Below, one piece after another: positions 8,189 to 17,470 of a stretch of 64,000 bases of DNA. The position numbers were made by a program, and so were the translations under genes. Under the pieces are notes generated by a model. That model did not search any database. It was not told where the DNA came from and worked only from the letters and a program-made list of their open reading frames with translations. Position 1 is the first letter of the stretch, and each line of letters starts with the position of its first letter. The stretch is from Aminobacter sp. HY435 (GTDB lineage Bacteria > Pseudomonadota > Alphaproteobacteria > Rhizobiales > Rhizobiaceae), in assembly GCF_027568395.1 (NCBI RefSeq), contig NZ_JANKZL010000012.1:124001-188000 (forward strand). Direction: 5' to 3'.

Positions 8189-9346
8189 ATGATCGAGAAG
8201 ACTGGAAACGGGCGCCGCGCGGAGATTGCCGGCGCGGGGATTGGCGGCCTTACGACCGCGGCGGCGTTGGCCCAGCGCGGCTGGTCGGTGACGGTGCATG
8301 AACGTGCGCCGAACCTCCGTACCTTCGGCGCCGGCATCTATATCTGGAGCAACGGCCTGCGCGTGCTCCAGGCTATCGGCGCTTACGACCAGGCCGTCGT
8401 CGGCGCCCATGTCGGGCCGCAGTTCCATACCCGCGACCACGACAACAGCACGATGGAGGAAATCCCCATCAACGGTGCCCGCGACGCCCGGCTGATCACC
8501 ATCCTGCGCGAGCAGTTGATCAATTCGCTTGTCGATACCTGCCGCCGGAGTGGCGTCGAGATCATGACCAATTCGGAGGCGGTGGGCGCGACGCCTGAAG
8601 GAGAGCTGCTGCTCGCCGACGGCAGCAGGCGCCAGGCCGACCTCGTGGTCGGTGCCGACGGCATCAATTCGAAGGTGCGCGACTCGCTCGACCTGATGAT
8701 GTACCGCAAGCATCTCGGCTACGGCGCGATCCGCATGCTGATTTCCCGCGATGACGCCGACGTGCCGGTGGAGGATCGCGACCGCTACATCGAATATTTC
8801 ACCGGCACCCGTCGCATCCTCTACACGCCGGCCAGCGCCACCGACCTCTATGTCGCGCTGTGCTGTGCCGCCGACGACACCGTCGCGCTGAAGGTTCCGG
8901 CCGACCGCGCGCTGTGGACCGAATCCTTCCCGCATCTCGCCCATCTCGTCTCGCGCTTCGGCGATGCCGGCCGCTGGGACGCCTTCGAGGTGGTCAAGCT
9001 CAAGAAATGGAGCAAGGGTCGCACGGCGATCCTGGGCGATGCCGCGCACGCCATGCCGCCCTATCTCGGGCAGGGCGGCGGTTGCGCGCTGATGAACGGC
9101 CTGGGCCTTGCCGCCGCCGTAGCCGACGCCGCCGACATCGAACAGGCACTGGCCGCCTGGGAAGAGCGCGAGCGGCCGATCACCGAGCACACCCAGGACA
9201 CGGCCGAGCGCCTCGGCGACATGAATCTCTGGCCCGACGACGTCCGTTCGCAGGTGATGAAGATCACCGGCAAGAGCCGCGAGATCGGGGCCGAGCGCAT
9301 GAAGACGGCACGCCATGCGCCGACCGCGACCGAGCCGCTCGCCTGA
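8189..9346 (+). CDS. FAD-dependent aromatic-ring monooxygenase (PHBH/salicylate hydroxylase group)
   Basis: 385 residues from the ATG at 8189, chosen because GGGGAGGA precedes it at ten bases; the frame is open further upstream without family similarity. Class A flavoprotein monooxygenase marks: GAGIGG (15-20) for the FAD ADP moiety, GADGINSKVR (155-164) for the dual FAD/NAD(P)H contact, and GDAAHAMPPYLGQGG (283-297) for the ribityl contact. Such enzymes hydroxylate electron-rich aromatic or heteroaromatic rings with NAD(P)H and O2. It is directly followed by a 2,4-dioxygenase of the HOD family, whose substrates are 3-hydroxy-4-quinolones, so C3 hydroxylation of a 4-quinolone (as AqdB does) is the favoured inference. 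Salicylate- or hydroxynicotinate-type activity remains possible. Confidence 0.85.
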   Translation: MIEKTGNGRRAEIAGAGIGGLTTAAALAQRGWSVTVHERAPNLRTFGAGIYIWSNGLRVLQAIGAYDQAVVGAHVGPQFHTRDHDNSTMEEIPINGARDARLITILREQLINSLVDTCRRSGVEIMTNSEAVGATPEGELLLADGSRRQADLVVGADGINSKVRDSLDLMMYRKHLGYGAIRMLISRDDADVPVEDRDRYIEYFTGTRRILYTPASATDLYVALCCAADDTVALKVPADRALWTESFPHLAHLVSRFGDAGRWDAFEVVKLKKWSKGRTAILGDAAHAMPPYLGQGGGCALMNGLGLAAAVADAADIEQALAAWEERERPITEHTQDTAERLGDMNLWPDDVRSQVMKITGKSREIGAERMKTARHAPTATEPLA

Positions 9347-9393
9347 ACATGGACCATCAGGGTGCGGCGCGCCCCAGAATTCGGAGACATCAA

Positions 9394-10182
9394 ATGAAAT
9401 CCATCCAGATCGGCGCCAACACGCTTTCTTATGACGAGACCGGCGAGGGCGAGGTGCTGCTGCTTCTGTCGGGCTGGTGCCAGGACCACCGCCTGTTCAA
9501 GACGCTTGCGCCCGAGCTTGCGAAAACCCACCGGGTTATCCGCCTGGACTGGCGCGGCCATGGCGACCATCGCGAGCATGACGGCGACTTCACCGTCGAC
9601 GACCATGCCTCCGACGTCGTCGCCTTCCTCGATAGACTGAACATCGACAAGGTCGTGCCGGTCTCGACCTCGCATGGCGGCTGGGCCAACATCGAGGTCA
9701 CCGACAGGCTGGGCACGGCGCGCATCCCGCGCTCGGTCGTGATCGACTGGATCCAGACCACGCCGAACGAAGACTTCTTCCGCATGATCGACCACATCCA
9801 GGATCGCACCAACTGGGAGAATGGCCGCGGCGATTTCTTCAACTACTGGATCGGCGACACCGAAAACCAGGACATCGTCAATCACGTCAACAACGAGATG
9901 GCCAAGTACAGCTTCGAGATGTGGGCGCGTTCGGGCCGCGAGATCGGCAAGGCCTATCGCAAGTGGGGCAACCCGATGCAGCGCATGGCGGCGCTGAAAG
10001 AGAAGCGTCCGATCACCCATATCTATTCGCAACCCTTCGAGCCTGAGTATGCTCAGGCGCAGCTCGACTTCGCTGCCGGCAACGACTGGTACAAGCCAAA
10101 CAAGCTGCCGGGCCGGACGCACTTCCCGACGCTCGAGCAGCCCAAGGTGGTGGCCGACACCATCCGTGCCTTCGTCGCCTGA
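9394..10182 (+). CDS. Cofactor-free 2,4-dioxygenase of the HOD/QDO/AqdC family
   Basis: 262 residues with an alpha/beta-hydrolase fold. From memory of the family it matches 3-hydroxy-2-methyl-4-quinolone 2,4-dioxygenase (HOD) along almost its whole length: GWCQDHR (27-33), DWRGHG (52-57), STSHGGW (91-97), VIDWI (116-120), YWIGDTENQ, SQPFEPEY and RTHFP (241-245). The catalytic set of HOD maps to Ser93, Asp118 and His243, with His32 near the substrate pocket. HOD-type enzymes use no metal or cofactor; they add O2 to a 3-hydroxy-4-quinolone and release CO plus an N-acylanthranilate. Context agrees: a monooxygenase upstream and an amide-hydrolase candidate 12 bases downstream. The exact ring substrate is unknown. 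An ordinary esterase is unlikely given the SHGGW/DW/THFP pattern. Confidence 0.85.
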   Translation: MKSIQIGANTLSYDETGEGEVLLLLSGWCQDHRLFKTLAPELAKTHRVIRLDWRGHGDHREHDGDFTVDDHASDVVAFLDRLNIDKVVPVSTSHGGWANIEVTDRLGTARIPRSVVIDWIQTTPNEDFFRMIDHIQDRTNWENGRGDFFNYWIGDTENQDIVNHVNNEMAKYSFEMWARSGREIGKAYRKWGNPMQRMAALKEKRPITHIYSQPFEPEYAQAQLDFAAGNDWYKPNKLPGRTHFPTLEQPKVVADTIRAFVA

Positions 10183-10194
10183 CAGGAGTAACGC

Positions 10195-11064
10195 ATGAGC
10201 GTGCTTGCCGAAGAAGCCAACTGGCCGCGTGAAATCCTCGACCGCGACTACGGTGCACGGGCTTCCGTTACGCCTGAGGTCTTCGACACCGCGATGCGCG
10301 ACTATCGCAGCCGCTCGGAGGAGATGCGGGGTCACGCCACGCATCTCGATGTTGTCTATGACGAAGAGAGCGGCCAGACGATCGACATTTATGGCACCTC
10401 AGGCGAGTTGAGGCCGGTGTTCGTGTTCATCCATGGCGGATACTGGCGCATGCTATCCAAGCATGACTCTGCCTTCATGGCGGCCATGCTGGCCAAGCAA
10501 GGCATCGCCACCGCCGTCGTCGACTACCGTCTGGCGCCCGAGGTCTCGCTCGACGAGATCGTCCGCGAGGTCAGGGCGGCGATCGGCTTCCTGTGGAACA
10601 ACGGTCGCGAGTTCGGCATCGATCCCGAACGCATCCATGTCGGCGGCAGTTCGGCTGGCGGGCACCTGACGGGGGCGGTGCTCTCAGGCGGCTGGCACGA
10701 TGATGCTGGCGTGCCGGAAGATGTCATCAAGGGCGCGCTGCCGATCAGCGGCCTGTTCCATCTCGCGCCGATTGCAAGATCGTTCGTGCAGAACTGGATC
10801 AAGCTGGATGATGCGGCCGTCGAACGGCTGAGCCCGGCCGCGAACCTGCCAAGGGTTGGCTGCCCGATCGTTGTCGCCTATGCCGATGGCGAGCCCGATG
10901 GCTTCCGGCGGCAATCGACTGAGTATGACCTGATGTGGCGCGAGGCGGGCTTTGCCTCGGAGCTTATGGAAATCCCTGGCCGCAACCACTTCGACGTGCT
11001 GCTCGACCTCGCTTCCGAGGATACGGCCCTGTCCAAGGCTCTGGTCAGGCTGATCAAGGGCTGA
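10195..11064 (+). CDS. Alpha/beta hydrolase, arylformamidase / N-acylanthranilate amidase-like
   Basis: 289 residues with the oxyanion-hole motif HGGYW (80-84) and nucleophile elbow GSSAGG (Ser153), typical of the hormone-sensitive-lipase-like branch that includes eukaryotic-type kynurenine formamidase. The acid and base are probably the Asp in YADGE and the His in GRNHF. The gene starts 12 bases after the 2,4-dioxygenase, whose product is an N-acylanthranilate. In the described aqd and quinaldine pathways an amide hydrolase follows the dioxygenase and gives anthranilate plus the acid. I infer the same role; a kynurenine formamidase or generic esterase cannot be excluded from sequence. Confidence 0.75.
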   Translation: MSVLAEEANWPREILDRDYGARASVTPEVFDTAMRDYRSRSEEMRGHATHLDVVYDEESGQTIDIYGTSGELRPVFVFIHGGYWRMLSKHDSAFMAAMLAKQGIATAVVDYRLAPEVSLDEIVREVRAAIGFLWNNGREFGIDPERIHVGGSSAGGHLTGAVLSGGWHDDAGVPEDVIKGALPISGLFHLAPIARSFVQNWIKLDDAAVERLSPAANLPRVGCPIVVAYADGEPDGFRRQSTEYDLMWREAGFASELMEIPGRNHFDVLLDLASEDTALSKALVRLIKG

Positions 11065-11067
11065 GCG

Positions 11068-11979
11068 TCAATTGCCGTCGCGCGGCGTCAGCTGCTGCGC
11101 GTAGCGGCGCACGACGGCGGCAAAGGCCGAGACGGCGGGCGAGACCGAACGACCGGTGGCGTGGATCAGCGACACCTCGCGCGAGATGGTCGGCTCGGCC
11201 AGCGGCTTGCCGGCGACTTTCCTGAAGCGCGCCGCCGCCAGCGCGTAGGTGGGCAGCACGGCGATGCCGAGGCCTGCCTCGACCAGCGCGATGGCCGTCG
11301 TCACCTGCGTTACCTCGAAGGCCGGCTTGAACGGCATCTGCGCCATCTCGAAGCCGACTTCGACCAGCAGGCGGATGCCGCTGTCGCGCGTCAGCGTGAT
11401 GAGCGGCTGTTCCGCCAAGGCGGCCCATTTGACAGTGTCCGCGCCATAAAACGGACTGCGGTGGTCGCAGAACAGCATCAGGCTGTCACGCACCAGCGAC
11501 AGCCGCTCGATGCCGTCTTCCGCCGGCGAGAAGGTGCCGAGGCCGCAATCGGCCTGGCCGCTGCGCACGCTTTCCACGATCTGCTCCGTACCGACGTCGG
11601 CGAGCTGCACGGAGATCCCGGGATAGCTCTTCTGGAACTCGGCGATCGCCTGTGGCAGCACGACGGAAGCGAGCAGCGGCGGTGCGGCGATGCGCAGGCG
11701 ACCGCGCCGCCGCTCGGCCAGCATGTGCACGCCTTCCACCGCGTGCTCCAGCTCCTCGACAACCTTTGTCGCCGAGTTCTGGAATTCGCGCCCCGCATCG
11801 GTCAGTTCGACCCGGCGGGTGGTGCGGTCGAACAAACGCACTGACAATTCCGCCTCGAGGTCGCGGATTGCCTGCGACAGGGCAGGCTGTGCGGTTCCGA
11901 GGCGCTTGGAAGCGCGCGAAAAACTGCCGAGCTCGGCGACTGCCAGGAACTGCTGGATTTGCTTGATGGTGATCTTCAC
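11068..11979 (-). CDS. LysR-family transcriptional regulator
   Basis: 303 residues starting at GTG (11979), with GGAGA upstream. The N-terminus carries the LysR helix-turn-helix (FLAVAELGSFSRASKRL, TAQPALSQAIRDLE) and the rest is the effector-binding domain. Its stop codon lies three bases past the stop of the converging hydrolase gene. It is divergent from the aldehyde dehydrogenase gene; a textbook T-N11-A palindrome lies in between (12050-12064), so it most likely controls the aldehyde dehydrogenase to Liv transporter operon. Confidence 0.88.
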   Translation of the reverse strand: MKITIKQIQQFLAVAELGSFSRASKRLGTAQPALSQAIRDLEAELSVRLFDRTTRRVELTDAGREFQNSATKVVEELEHAVEGVHMLAERRRGRLRIAAPPLLASVVLPQAIAEFQKSYPGISVQLADVGTEQIVESVRSGQADCGLGTFSPAEDGIERLSLVRDSLMLFCDHRSPFYGADTVKWAALAEQPLITLTRDSGIRLLVEVGFEMAQMPFKPAFEVTQVTTAIALVEAGLGIAVLPTYALAAARFRKVAGKPLAEPTISREVSLIHATGRSVSPAVSAFAAVVRRYAQQLTPRDGN

Positions 11980-12049
11980 GGCGGTCTCCGTGGCGCAGGG
12001 CCGAGCGGCAAGGCTTCGATGAGCGTGATTTATACAGAAAACAGTCTTA

Positions 12050-12064
12050 ATTTATCAGATAAAT
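12050..12064. promoter_or_regulatory. LysR box (T-N11-A palindrome) upstream of aldehyde dehydrogenase
   Basis: ATTTATC-A-GATAAAT, a perfect seven-base inverted repeat around one base. It contains the T-N11-A pattern expected for LysR proteins and lies in a conspicuously AT-rich patch between lysR (11979) and the aldehyde dehydrogenase (12170). Binding by the adjacent regulator is inference. Confidence 0.6.
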
Positions 12065-12169
12065 CCATCTTGTCGATATATCGGTTTCCGTCGATGTTGT
12101 GCCCACGACGGCACGGGCTGCTGCCCGGCACTGTCGAAATTGATGTCAATTGCGAAGCCGAGGCGCCCG

Positions 12170-13603
12170 ATGTCCAACTACCCCGATCTCCAGCTTTACA
12201 TCGGCGGCGCCTGGCGGCGGACGGCGGAAACGCTGCCTGTCATCAACCCGGCCGACGAGAGCGTGATCGGCGCGGTTCCGGTGGCATCCACCGGAGATCT
12301 CGATGCGGCTCTCGAAGCGGCCGAGCGCGGCTTTGCCGTCTGGCGCAAGACCTCGCCCGCCCGCCGCGCCGAGGTTCTGCGCAAGGCGGCAGCGCTTCTG
12401 CGCGAGCGCATCGACGAGATCGCCAAGGACATCACCCGCGAACACGGCAAGCCGTTCCAGCAGGCGCGCCTCGAAGTCATTCGCGGTGCCGAGTTCTTTG
12501 AGTGGGACGCCGGCGAGGCGCAGCGTACCTATGGCCGTGTCATCCCGAGCGAACCCGGCATCCGCTACATCGTTCATCACCAGCCGATCGGCACGGTGGC
12601 GGCGTTTTCGCCGTGGAATTTCCCGATGAGCCAGCCGGCGCGCAAGATCGCCGGTGCGCTCGCCGCTGGTTGCTCGATCATCATCAAGGCGGCGGAAGAG
12701 ACACCAGCTGGTTGTCTGCATATTGCTCGTGCCTTCCACGACGCAGGCCTTCCGGCCGGTGTTCTAAACCTCGTCTTCGGCATTCCGGCGCAGATTTCCG
12801 AGTACCTCATCCCGCAGGAGCAGGTTCGCCTGATCGCCTTCACCGGCTCGACTGCGGTCGGCAGGACGCTGACCGGCCTCGCTTCCCGCTATGTGAAGCC
12901 GACGCTGATGGAACTCGGCGGCCACGCCCCTGTGATCGTCTGCGACGACGCCGACCCGGTGAAGGCCGGCATCGCCTCGGCCATCCGCAAGGTGCGCAAT
13001 TCCGGCCAGGTCTGCACCTCGCCGACGCGCTTCTTCGTCCACGAGAAGGTCTACAAGTCGTTCACCGAGGCCTTCGTCGAGCGTGCCCGCGCCGTGAGGG
13101 TCGGCAACGGCCTGGAAGAAGGCATCGAGATGGGCCCGGTGGCCAACCATCGCCGCGTCGAGGCAATGGAAATGCTGGTCGCGGACGCTGTCTCGAAGGG
13201 TGCCAAGCTTCTGCTCGGCGGCGAACGCCCGCGCAACAGCGGCTATTTCTATCCCCCGACGATCCTCGCCGATCTGCCTGACGATGCACGCGTCATGCGC
13301 GAGGAGCCGTTCGGCCCGCTGGCGGTGATCAATCCCGTCTCCTCGCTAGAGGAGGCAATCGAAAAGGCCAATGGCGTGCCTTTCGGGCTCGCCGCCTACG
13401 CCTTCACCAATTCTGCTGCCAATGTCGACCAGATCACCGACGATCTCGAAGCCGGCAACGTTTCCATCAACACGCTTGAGGCCTCGGTTGCCGAGACGCC
13501 GTTTGGCGGCGTCAAGGAGAGTGGTTTTGGCCGTGAGGGCGGGGCGGAAGGCATCCTGCACTACATGGTGGCCAAGAACGTCTCGCACCGCATGGCAATC
13601 TAG
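12170..13603 (+). CDS. NAD(P)+ aldehyde dehydrogenase (succinate-semialdehyde dehydrogenase-like)
   Basis: 477 residues from the ATG at 12170; an ATG nine codons upstream is also possible. All family landmarks are present: the SPWNFP block with Asn150, general base Glu248 in MELGG, the catalytic Cys282 in SGQVCTSPTRF, and EEPFGP near residue 380. Similarity by eye is to the GabD/semialdehyde branch. In this operon, with 3-hydroxyanthranilate dioxygenase downstream, the natural guess is oxidation of a semialdehyde from ring cleavage (for example 2-aminomuconate semialdehyde), but a simple succinate or malonate semialdehyde role fits equally. First gene of a ten-gene plus-strand run. Confidence 0.85.
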   Translation: MSNYPDLQLYIGGAWRRTAETLPVINPADESVIGAVPVASTGDLDAALEAAERGFAVWRKTSPARRAEVLRKAAALLRERIDEIAKDITREHGKPFQQARLEVIRGAEFFEWDAGEAQRTYGRVIPSEPGIRYIVHHQPIGTVAAFSPWNFPMSQPARKIAGALAAGCSIIIKAAEETPAGCLHIARAFHDAGLPAGVLNLVFGIPAQISEYLIPQEQVRLIAFTGSTAVGRTLTGLASRYVKPTLMELGGHAPVIVCDDADPVKAGIASAIRKVRNSGQVCTSPTRFFVHEKVYKSFTEAFVERARAVRVGNGLEEGIEMGPVANHRRVEAMEMLVADAVSKGAKLLLGGERPRNSGYFYPPTILADLPDDARVMREEPFGPLAVINPVSSLEEAIEKANGVPFGLAAYAFTNSAANVDQITDDLEAGNVSINTLEASVAETPFGGVKESGFGREGGAEGILHYMVAKNVSHRMAI

Positions 13604-13635
13604 CCGAAGTTCGCCTCGTAAAGGTTCGCAATTCG

Positions 13636-14578
13636 ATGAAATACGACAAGAAGACCGCCAAGGCCCATTCGAGGGCGACGATGAAGGGCATCTGGGCCGC
13701 CGGCCTGATGCCGTTCAAGGATGACCTTTCGATCGACGAAGACGGTTTCCGCAGCAATATCGACCACTGGATCGGCGACCTCGGCATTGACGGCTTCTTC
13801 ATCGCCGGCAAGCAGGGCGAGTTCTTCTCGATGTCGCTCGACGAGCGCAAGCGCAGCTTCGACCTCGCCGTTGATGCCTGCGCCGGTCGCGCCCAGACCA
13901 TCATGTCCTGCTCCGACCAGAACATGGACGTGGTGATCGATCTGGCAAAACATGCCCAGAAGTGCGGCGCCGACTACATCGTCGTGCACGCCCCGATCCT
14001 GCATTTCTTCAAGGAGCAGGACGAGACGCTGCTCAACTACTACCGCACCATCGCCGACAAGGTGGATATCGGAATCGCCCTGTGGAGCCATCCCGACAGC
14101 GGCTACCTGATGAGCCCCGGGCTGTGCAACAAGCTCGCCGACATCGAGAACGTCGTCGCCATCAAGTATTCGGTGCCGCGCCCGATGTACAAGGAACTGA
14201 CGGAACTTGCCGGCGACCGCATCCTCGTCAGCACGGCCTCCGAGGAGGAATGGCTGGACAACATCCTCGAGCTCAACTGGCAGCTCTACCTCTGCTCGTC
14301 GCCGCCCTATCTGATCCAGACCAAGCACGACAAGCGCATGCGCGAATACACCGACCTTGCCTTTTCAGGCAAAGCCGAGGAAGCACGCCGCATCCGCGCC
14401 AGCCTCGACCCGGTGCGCGCAGCGCTCAAGAATACGCGCCCGGCCGAGAAGCCGCACTCACACCAGAAGTACTGGCAGGAGCTTTTGGGGCAGGCGGGTG
14501 GACGCGTGCGCCCGCCACTGCTGGAACTGACCGAGGAAGAGAAGCGCGCCACCCGCGCCGCCTTCGAGGCCTGCGGGC

Positions 14579-14595
<17 letters not shown>
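13636..14595 (+). CDS. Atypical DapA/dihydrodipicolinate synthase-family lyase
   Basis: 319 residues forming a class I aldolase-like TIM barrel. The Schiff-base lysine is present (Lys177 in VVAIKYS). Two other usual active-site elements are changed: the GTTGE loop reads GKQGE (58-62), and the catalytic Tyr of the YNxP motif is replaced by Trp150 in ALWSHP. It is therefore not a housekeeping DapA; it is a family member with altered chemistry, such as a 2-oxo-acid aldolase, hydratase or decarboxylase for a catabolic intermediate. It lies 32 bases after the aldehyde dehydrogenase and before 3-hydroxyanthranilate dioxygenase. Its last codons form the first unit of a 14-base tandem repeat. Confidence 0.8.
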
Positions 14596-15224
<629 letters not shown>

Positions 15225-15289
15225 GCCAAACTCACCGCAGATACGGTCCGTTGCCACGCGACGAACCGCCCACCCAGGACGTCCAACGC

Positions 15290-16459
15290 ATGAAATTGAA
15301 ATCTTCCATTCTGGCCCTTTCGGCTGCTTCGCTGTTCGCTTCGAGCGCGCTGGCCCAGGATCCGGTCAAGATCGGCATGATCACGACCCTTACGGGACCT
15401 GCAGGCTATCTCGGTCAGGACGTGCGCGACGGCTTCCAGCTCGCCGTCGACTTGGAAGGCGGCAAGCTCGGCGGCGTTCCCGTCAAGATGCTGGTGGAAG
15501 ATGACGGCCTGAAGCCCGGCAACGGCCGCCAGATCGCCGATCGTTTTCTCAACGACGACGGCGTCAGGCTGTTCACCGGCATCGTCTTCTCCAACGTGGC
15601 CGGCGCCGCGGTTCCGGAGATCGTCGATGCGGACGCGATCTTCGTAAGCCCTAATGCCGGGCCCTCTGAATTCGCCGGCAAGGGCTGCAATCCCAACTAC
15701 TTCGTCCTGTCGTGGCTGACCGACACGATGCAGGGGAGTGCCGGCCAGAACGCGAGTGACCTCGGCTACAAGAAGGCCTTCGTGCTGGCGCCAAACTACC
15801 AGGCCGGCAAGGACGCCATCGCCGGCTTCAAGCGCTATTTCAAAGGTGAGATCGCAGGCGAGATCTACACGCGTCTCGACCAGACCGATTTCGCCGCCGA
15901 GATGGCGCAGATCAAGGCAGCAAATCCCGACGTCGTGTTCCAGTTCCAGCCCGGCGGCCTCGGCATCGCCTTCCTGCGCCAGTACCAGCAGTCAGGCCTG
16001 CTCGGCGCTGTGCCGATGGTCATCGCCGAACCGTCGATGGATCACGCGATCCTCAAGGCTGTGGGCGACGCCGCCGAGGGTCTGAACGTCTCCGGCGCAT
16101 GGAACACGGACCTCGACAACGACACCAACCGCACGTTCGTGGCGAAGTTCGAGGAGACCTACAAGCGCACCCCGACCATGTATGCGGCGCAGGGCTACGA
16201 TACGGCACTCGCCATCGCCTCGGCGCTCAAGCTGACCGAAGGCGATGTCAAAGACATCGAAGCCTTCCGTCAGGCCATGTTGAAGACCGAGTTCAAGACC
16301 ACACGTGGCTCTTTCAGCTTTGGTGCGAACCAGCACCCTGTGCAGGACTGGTACGCCATGCAGGTGGTGCGCGACGACGCCGGCAAGCTTGTCCTGAAGA
16401 CCCGCAAGAAGCTTTTGAGCGACCACGGCGATCCGTTCGCCGGCGAATGCCGGATGTGA
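15290..16459 (+). CDS. LivK-type ABC substrate-binding protein (paralogue 2)
   Basis: 389 residues from the ATG at 15290, with a signal peptide cleaved near SSALA-QDPVKIG. It is a Peripla_BP_6 protein, very similar to the products of 5551-6723 and 17471-18634, including KKAFVLAPNYQAGKD and QTDFAAEMAQI, the CNPNYF motif and the terminal GECRM cysteine. It is expected to bind an amino acid, aromatic acid or amide in the periplasm for the LivHMGF transporter downstream. It lies 65 bases after the 3-HAO gene, so its ligand is plausibly the catabolic substrate of this operon. Confidence 0.9.
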   Translation: MKLKSSILALSAASLFASSALAQDPVKIGMITTLTGPAGYLGQDVRDGFQLAVDLEGGKLGGVPVKMLVEDDGLKPGNGRQIADRFLNDDGVRLFTGIVFSNVAGAAVPEIVDADAIFVSPNAGPSEFAGKGCNPNYFVLSWLTDTMQGSAGQNASDLGYKKAFVLAPNYQAGKDAIAGFKRYFKGEIAGEIYTRLDQTDFAAEMAQIKAANPDVVFQFQPGGLGIAFLRQYQQSGLLGAVPMVIAEPSMDHAILKAVGDAAEGLNVSGAWNTDLDNDTNRTFVAKFEETYKRTPTMYAAQGYDTALAIASALKLTEGDVKDIEAFRQAMLKTEFKTTRGSFSFGANQHPVQDWYAMQVVRDDAGKLVLKTRKKLLSDHGDPFAGECRM

Positions 16460-16469
16460 GGCGGATGCG

Positions 16470-17444
16470 GTGAGGGTCACGCGGGCACACATCGCCGAAC
16501 TCGGCATCGAACTGGAGCAGCTTCACGCTGGTCCGGTGGTGGTGACGTGCATTCCCGACATGGCCAATGTCGCCTGGCCGGCAAAGGCGATCTTTGCGGG
16601 GCTTTCCCGCGCGGACCTGGAAGTCGCTGCACGGCGCTCGCCTGAGGGCACCGTCGACCCTGACGGCGAGACGGTGGCGCTCAGCTTCAACTGCTACGTC
16701 ATCGAGACGCCAGATTATGTGGCGCTGATCGACGGCGGCATCGGCGATGGCAAGGAGAGGCCGCACCGGCCGGCCTGGCATCGACGCGAAACCCAGTTCC
16801 TCCAGACTTTGTCTGCGCTCGGCATTTCGCCCGAACGCGTCGACATCGTCATCAACACGCATCTGCACGCCGATCATGTCGGCTGGAACACAAGGCGGGA
16901 AGGCGAAACCTGGCGGCCGACCTTTCCCAATGCGCGCTACGTCGTCGCCGCGACCGAGCTTGCCCACTGGACCGGGGTTCACGAGGCCTCGGCCGACGGC
17001 AACACGCTGCATGGCGCCTTCGCAGATAGCGTGTTGCCCATCATCCGTACCGTCGGCTTCGAGGCTGTCGCTTCGGATGCCGAGGTCGCGACGGGGCTGC
17101 GGCTGAAGCCGGCGCCGGGACATTCGCCTGGCATGGTGGTCGTGTCGCTCGACACTGAAGAGGGCGAGGTGCTGTTCCTGGCCGACGCGGTCCACCATCC
17201 GCTGCAGCTCGGCGACGACAGCATCGTTTGCAACTTCTGCGAGGACCCGGTCCTGGCGCGCTCGACGCGGATAGGCCTGCTCGGCGCGGCGGCTGCCGCC
17301 GGCACCGTGCTCGCCCCTTATCATTTTCCCGCTCCTGTCTTCGGCCGGCTGACGGCAGAGGCGGTTTCGTTCCGGTTCGTGCCTCTCGACATCGAGGCAA
17401 CGGGCCGGCCTGCAACAAGCCCGGCAATCAACAACGAGCGCTGA
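16470..17444 (+). CDS. Metallo-beta-lactamase-fold hydrolase
   Basis: 324 residues starting at GTG (16470), with GAGG eight bases upstream. It has the dinuclear metal motif THLHADHVGW (His131, His133, Asp135, His136), a later His in PAPGHSPGM and an Asp in FLADAVHH. This is the lactonase/glyoxalase II-like part of the superfamily, which hydrolyses esters, thioesters and lactones. It is wedged between two near-identical LivK genes, 10 bases after one and 26 before the next, so it is co-transcribed with uptake. A lactone or ester form of the imported substrate is a reasonable guess; an acyl-homoserine lactonase is possible but unproven. Confidence 0.8.
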   Translation: MRVTRAHIAELGIELEQLHAGPVVVTCIPDMANVAWPAKAIFAGLSRADLEVAARRSPEGTVDPDGETVALSFNCYVIETPDYVALIDGGIGDGKERPHRPAWHRRETQFLQTLSALGISPERVDIVINTHLHADHVGWNTRREGETWRPTFPNARYVVAATELAHWTGVHEASADGNTLHGAFADSVLPIIRTVGFEAVASDAEVATGLRLKPAPGHSPGMVVVSLDTEEGEVLFLADAVHHPLQLGDDSIVCNFCEDPVLARSTRIGLLGAAAAAGTVLAPYHFPAPVFGRLTAEAVSFRFVPLDIEATGRPATSPAINNER

Positions 17445-17470
17445 AACGCGCCGACAGAGGAGAACTGACG

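Noticed and set aside
9394-10182. Calling this gene a generic alpha/beta hydrolase or esterase
   Set aside because: The SHGGW, DW and THFP blocks and several inter-motif stretches match the HOD/QDO dioxygenases far better than esterases.
10195-11064. Assigning the hydrolase as kynurenine formamidase KynB
   Set aside because: Bacterial KynB is a metal-dependent cyclase-family protein with no alpha/beta-hydrolase fold; this protein has HGGYW and GSSAGG. No kynureninase or tryptophan dioxygenase gene is nearby.
8189-11064. Vitamin B6 (pyridoxine) degradation genes of the Mesorhizobium type
   Set aside because: That pathway also has a flavin monooxygenase and an alpha/beta hydrolase, but its monooxygenase opens the ring itself and no HOD-type dioxygenase is needed; the other pyridoxine pathway genes are absent.
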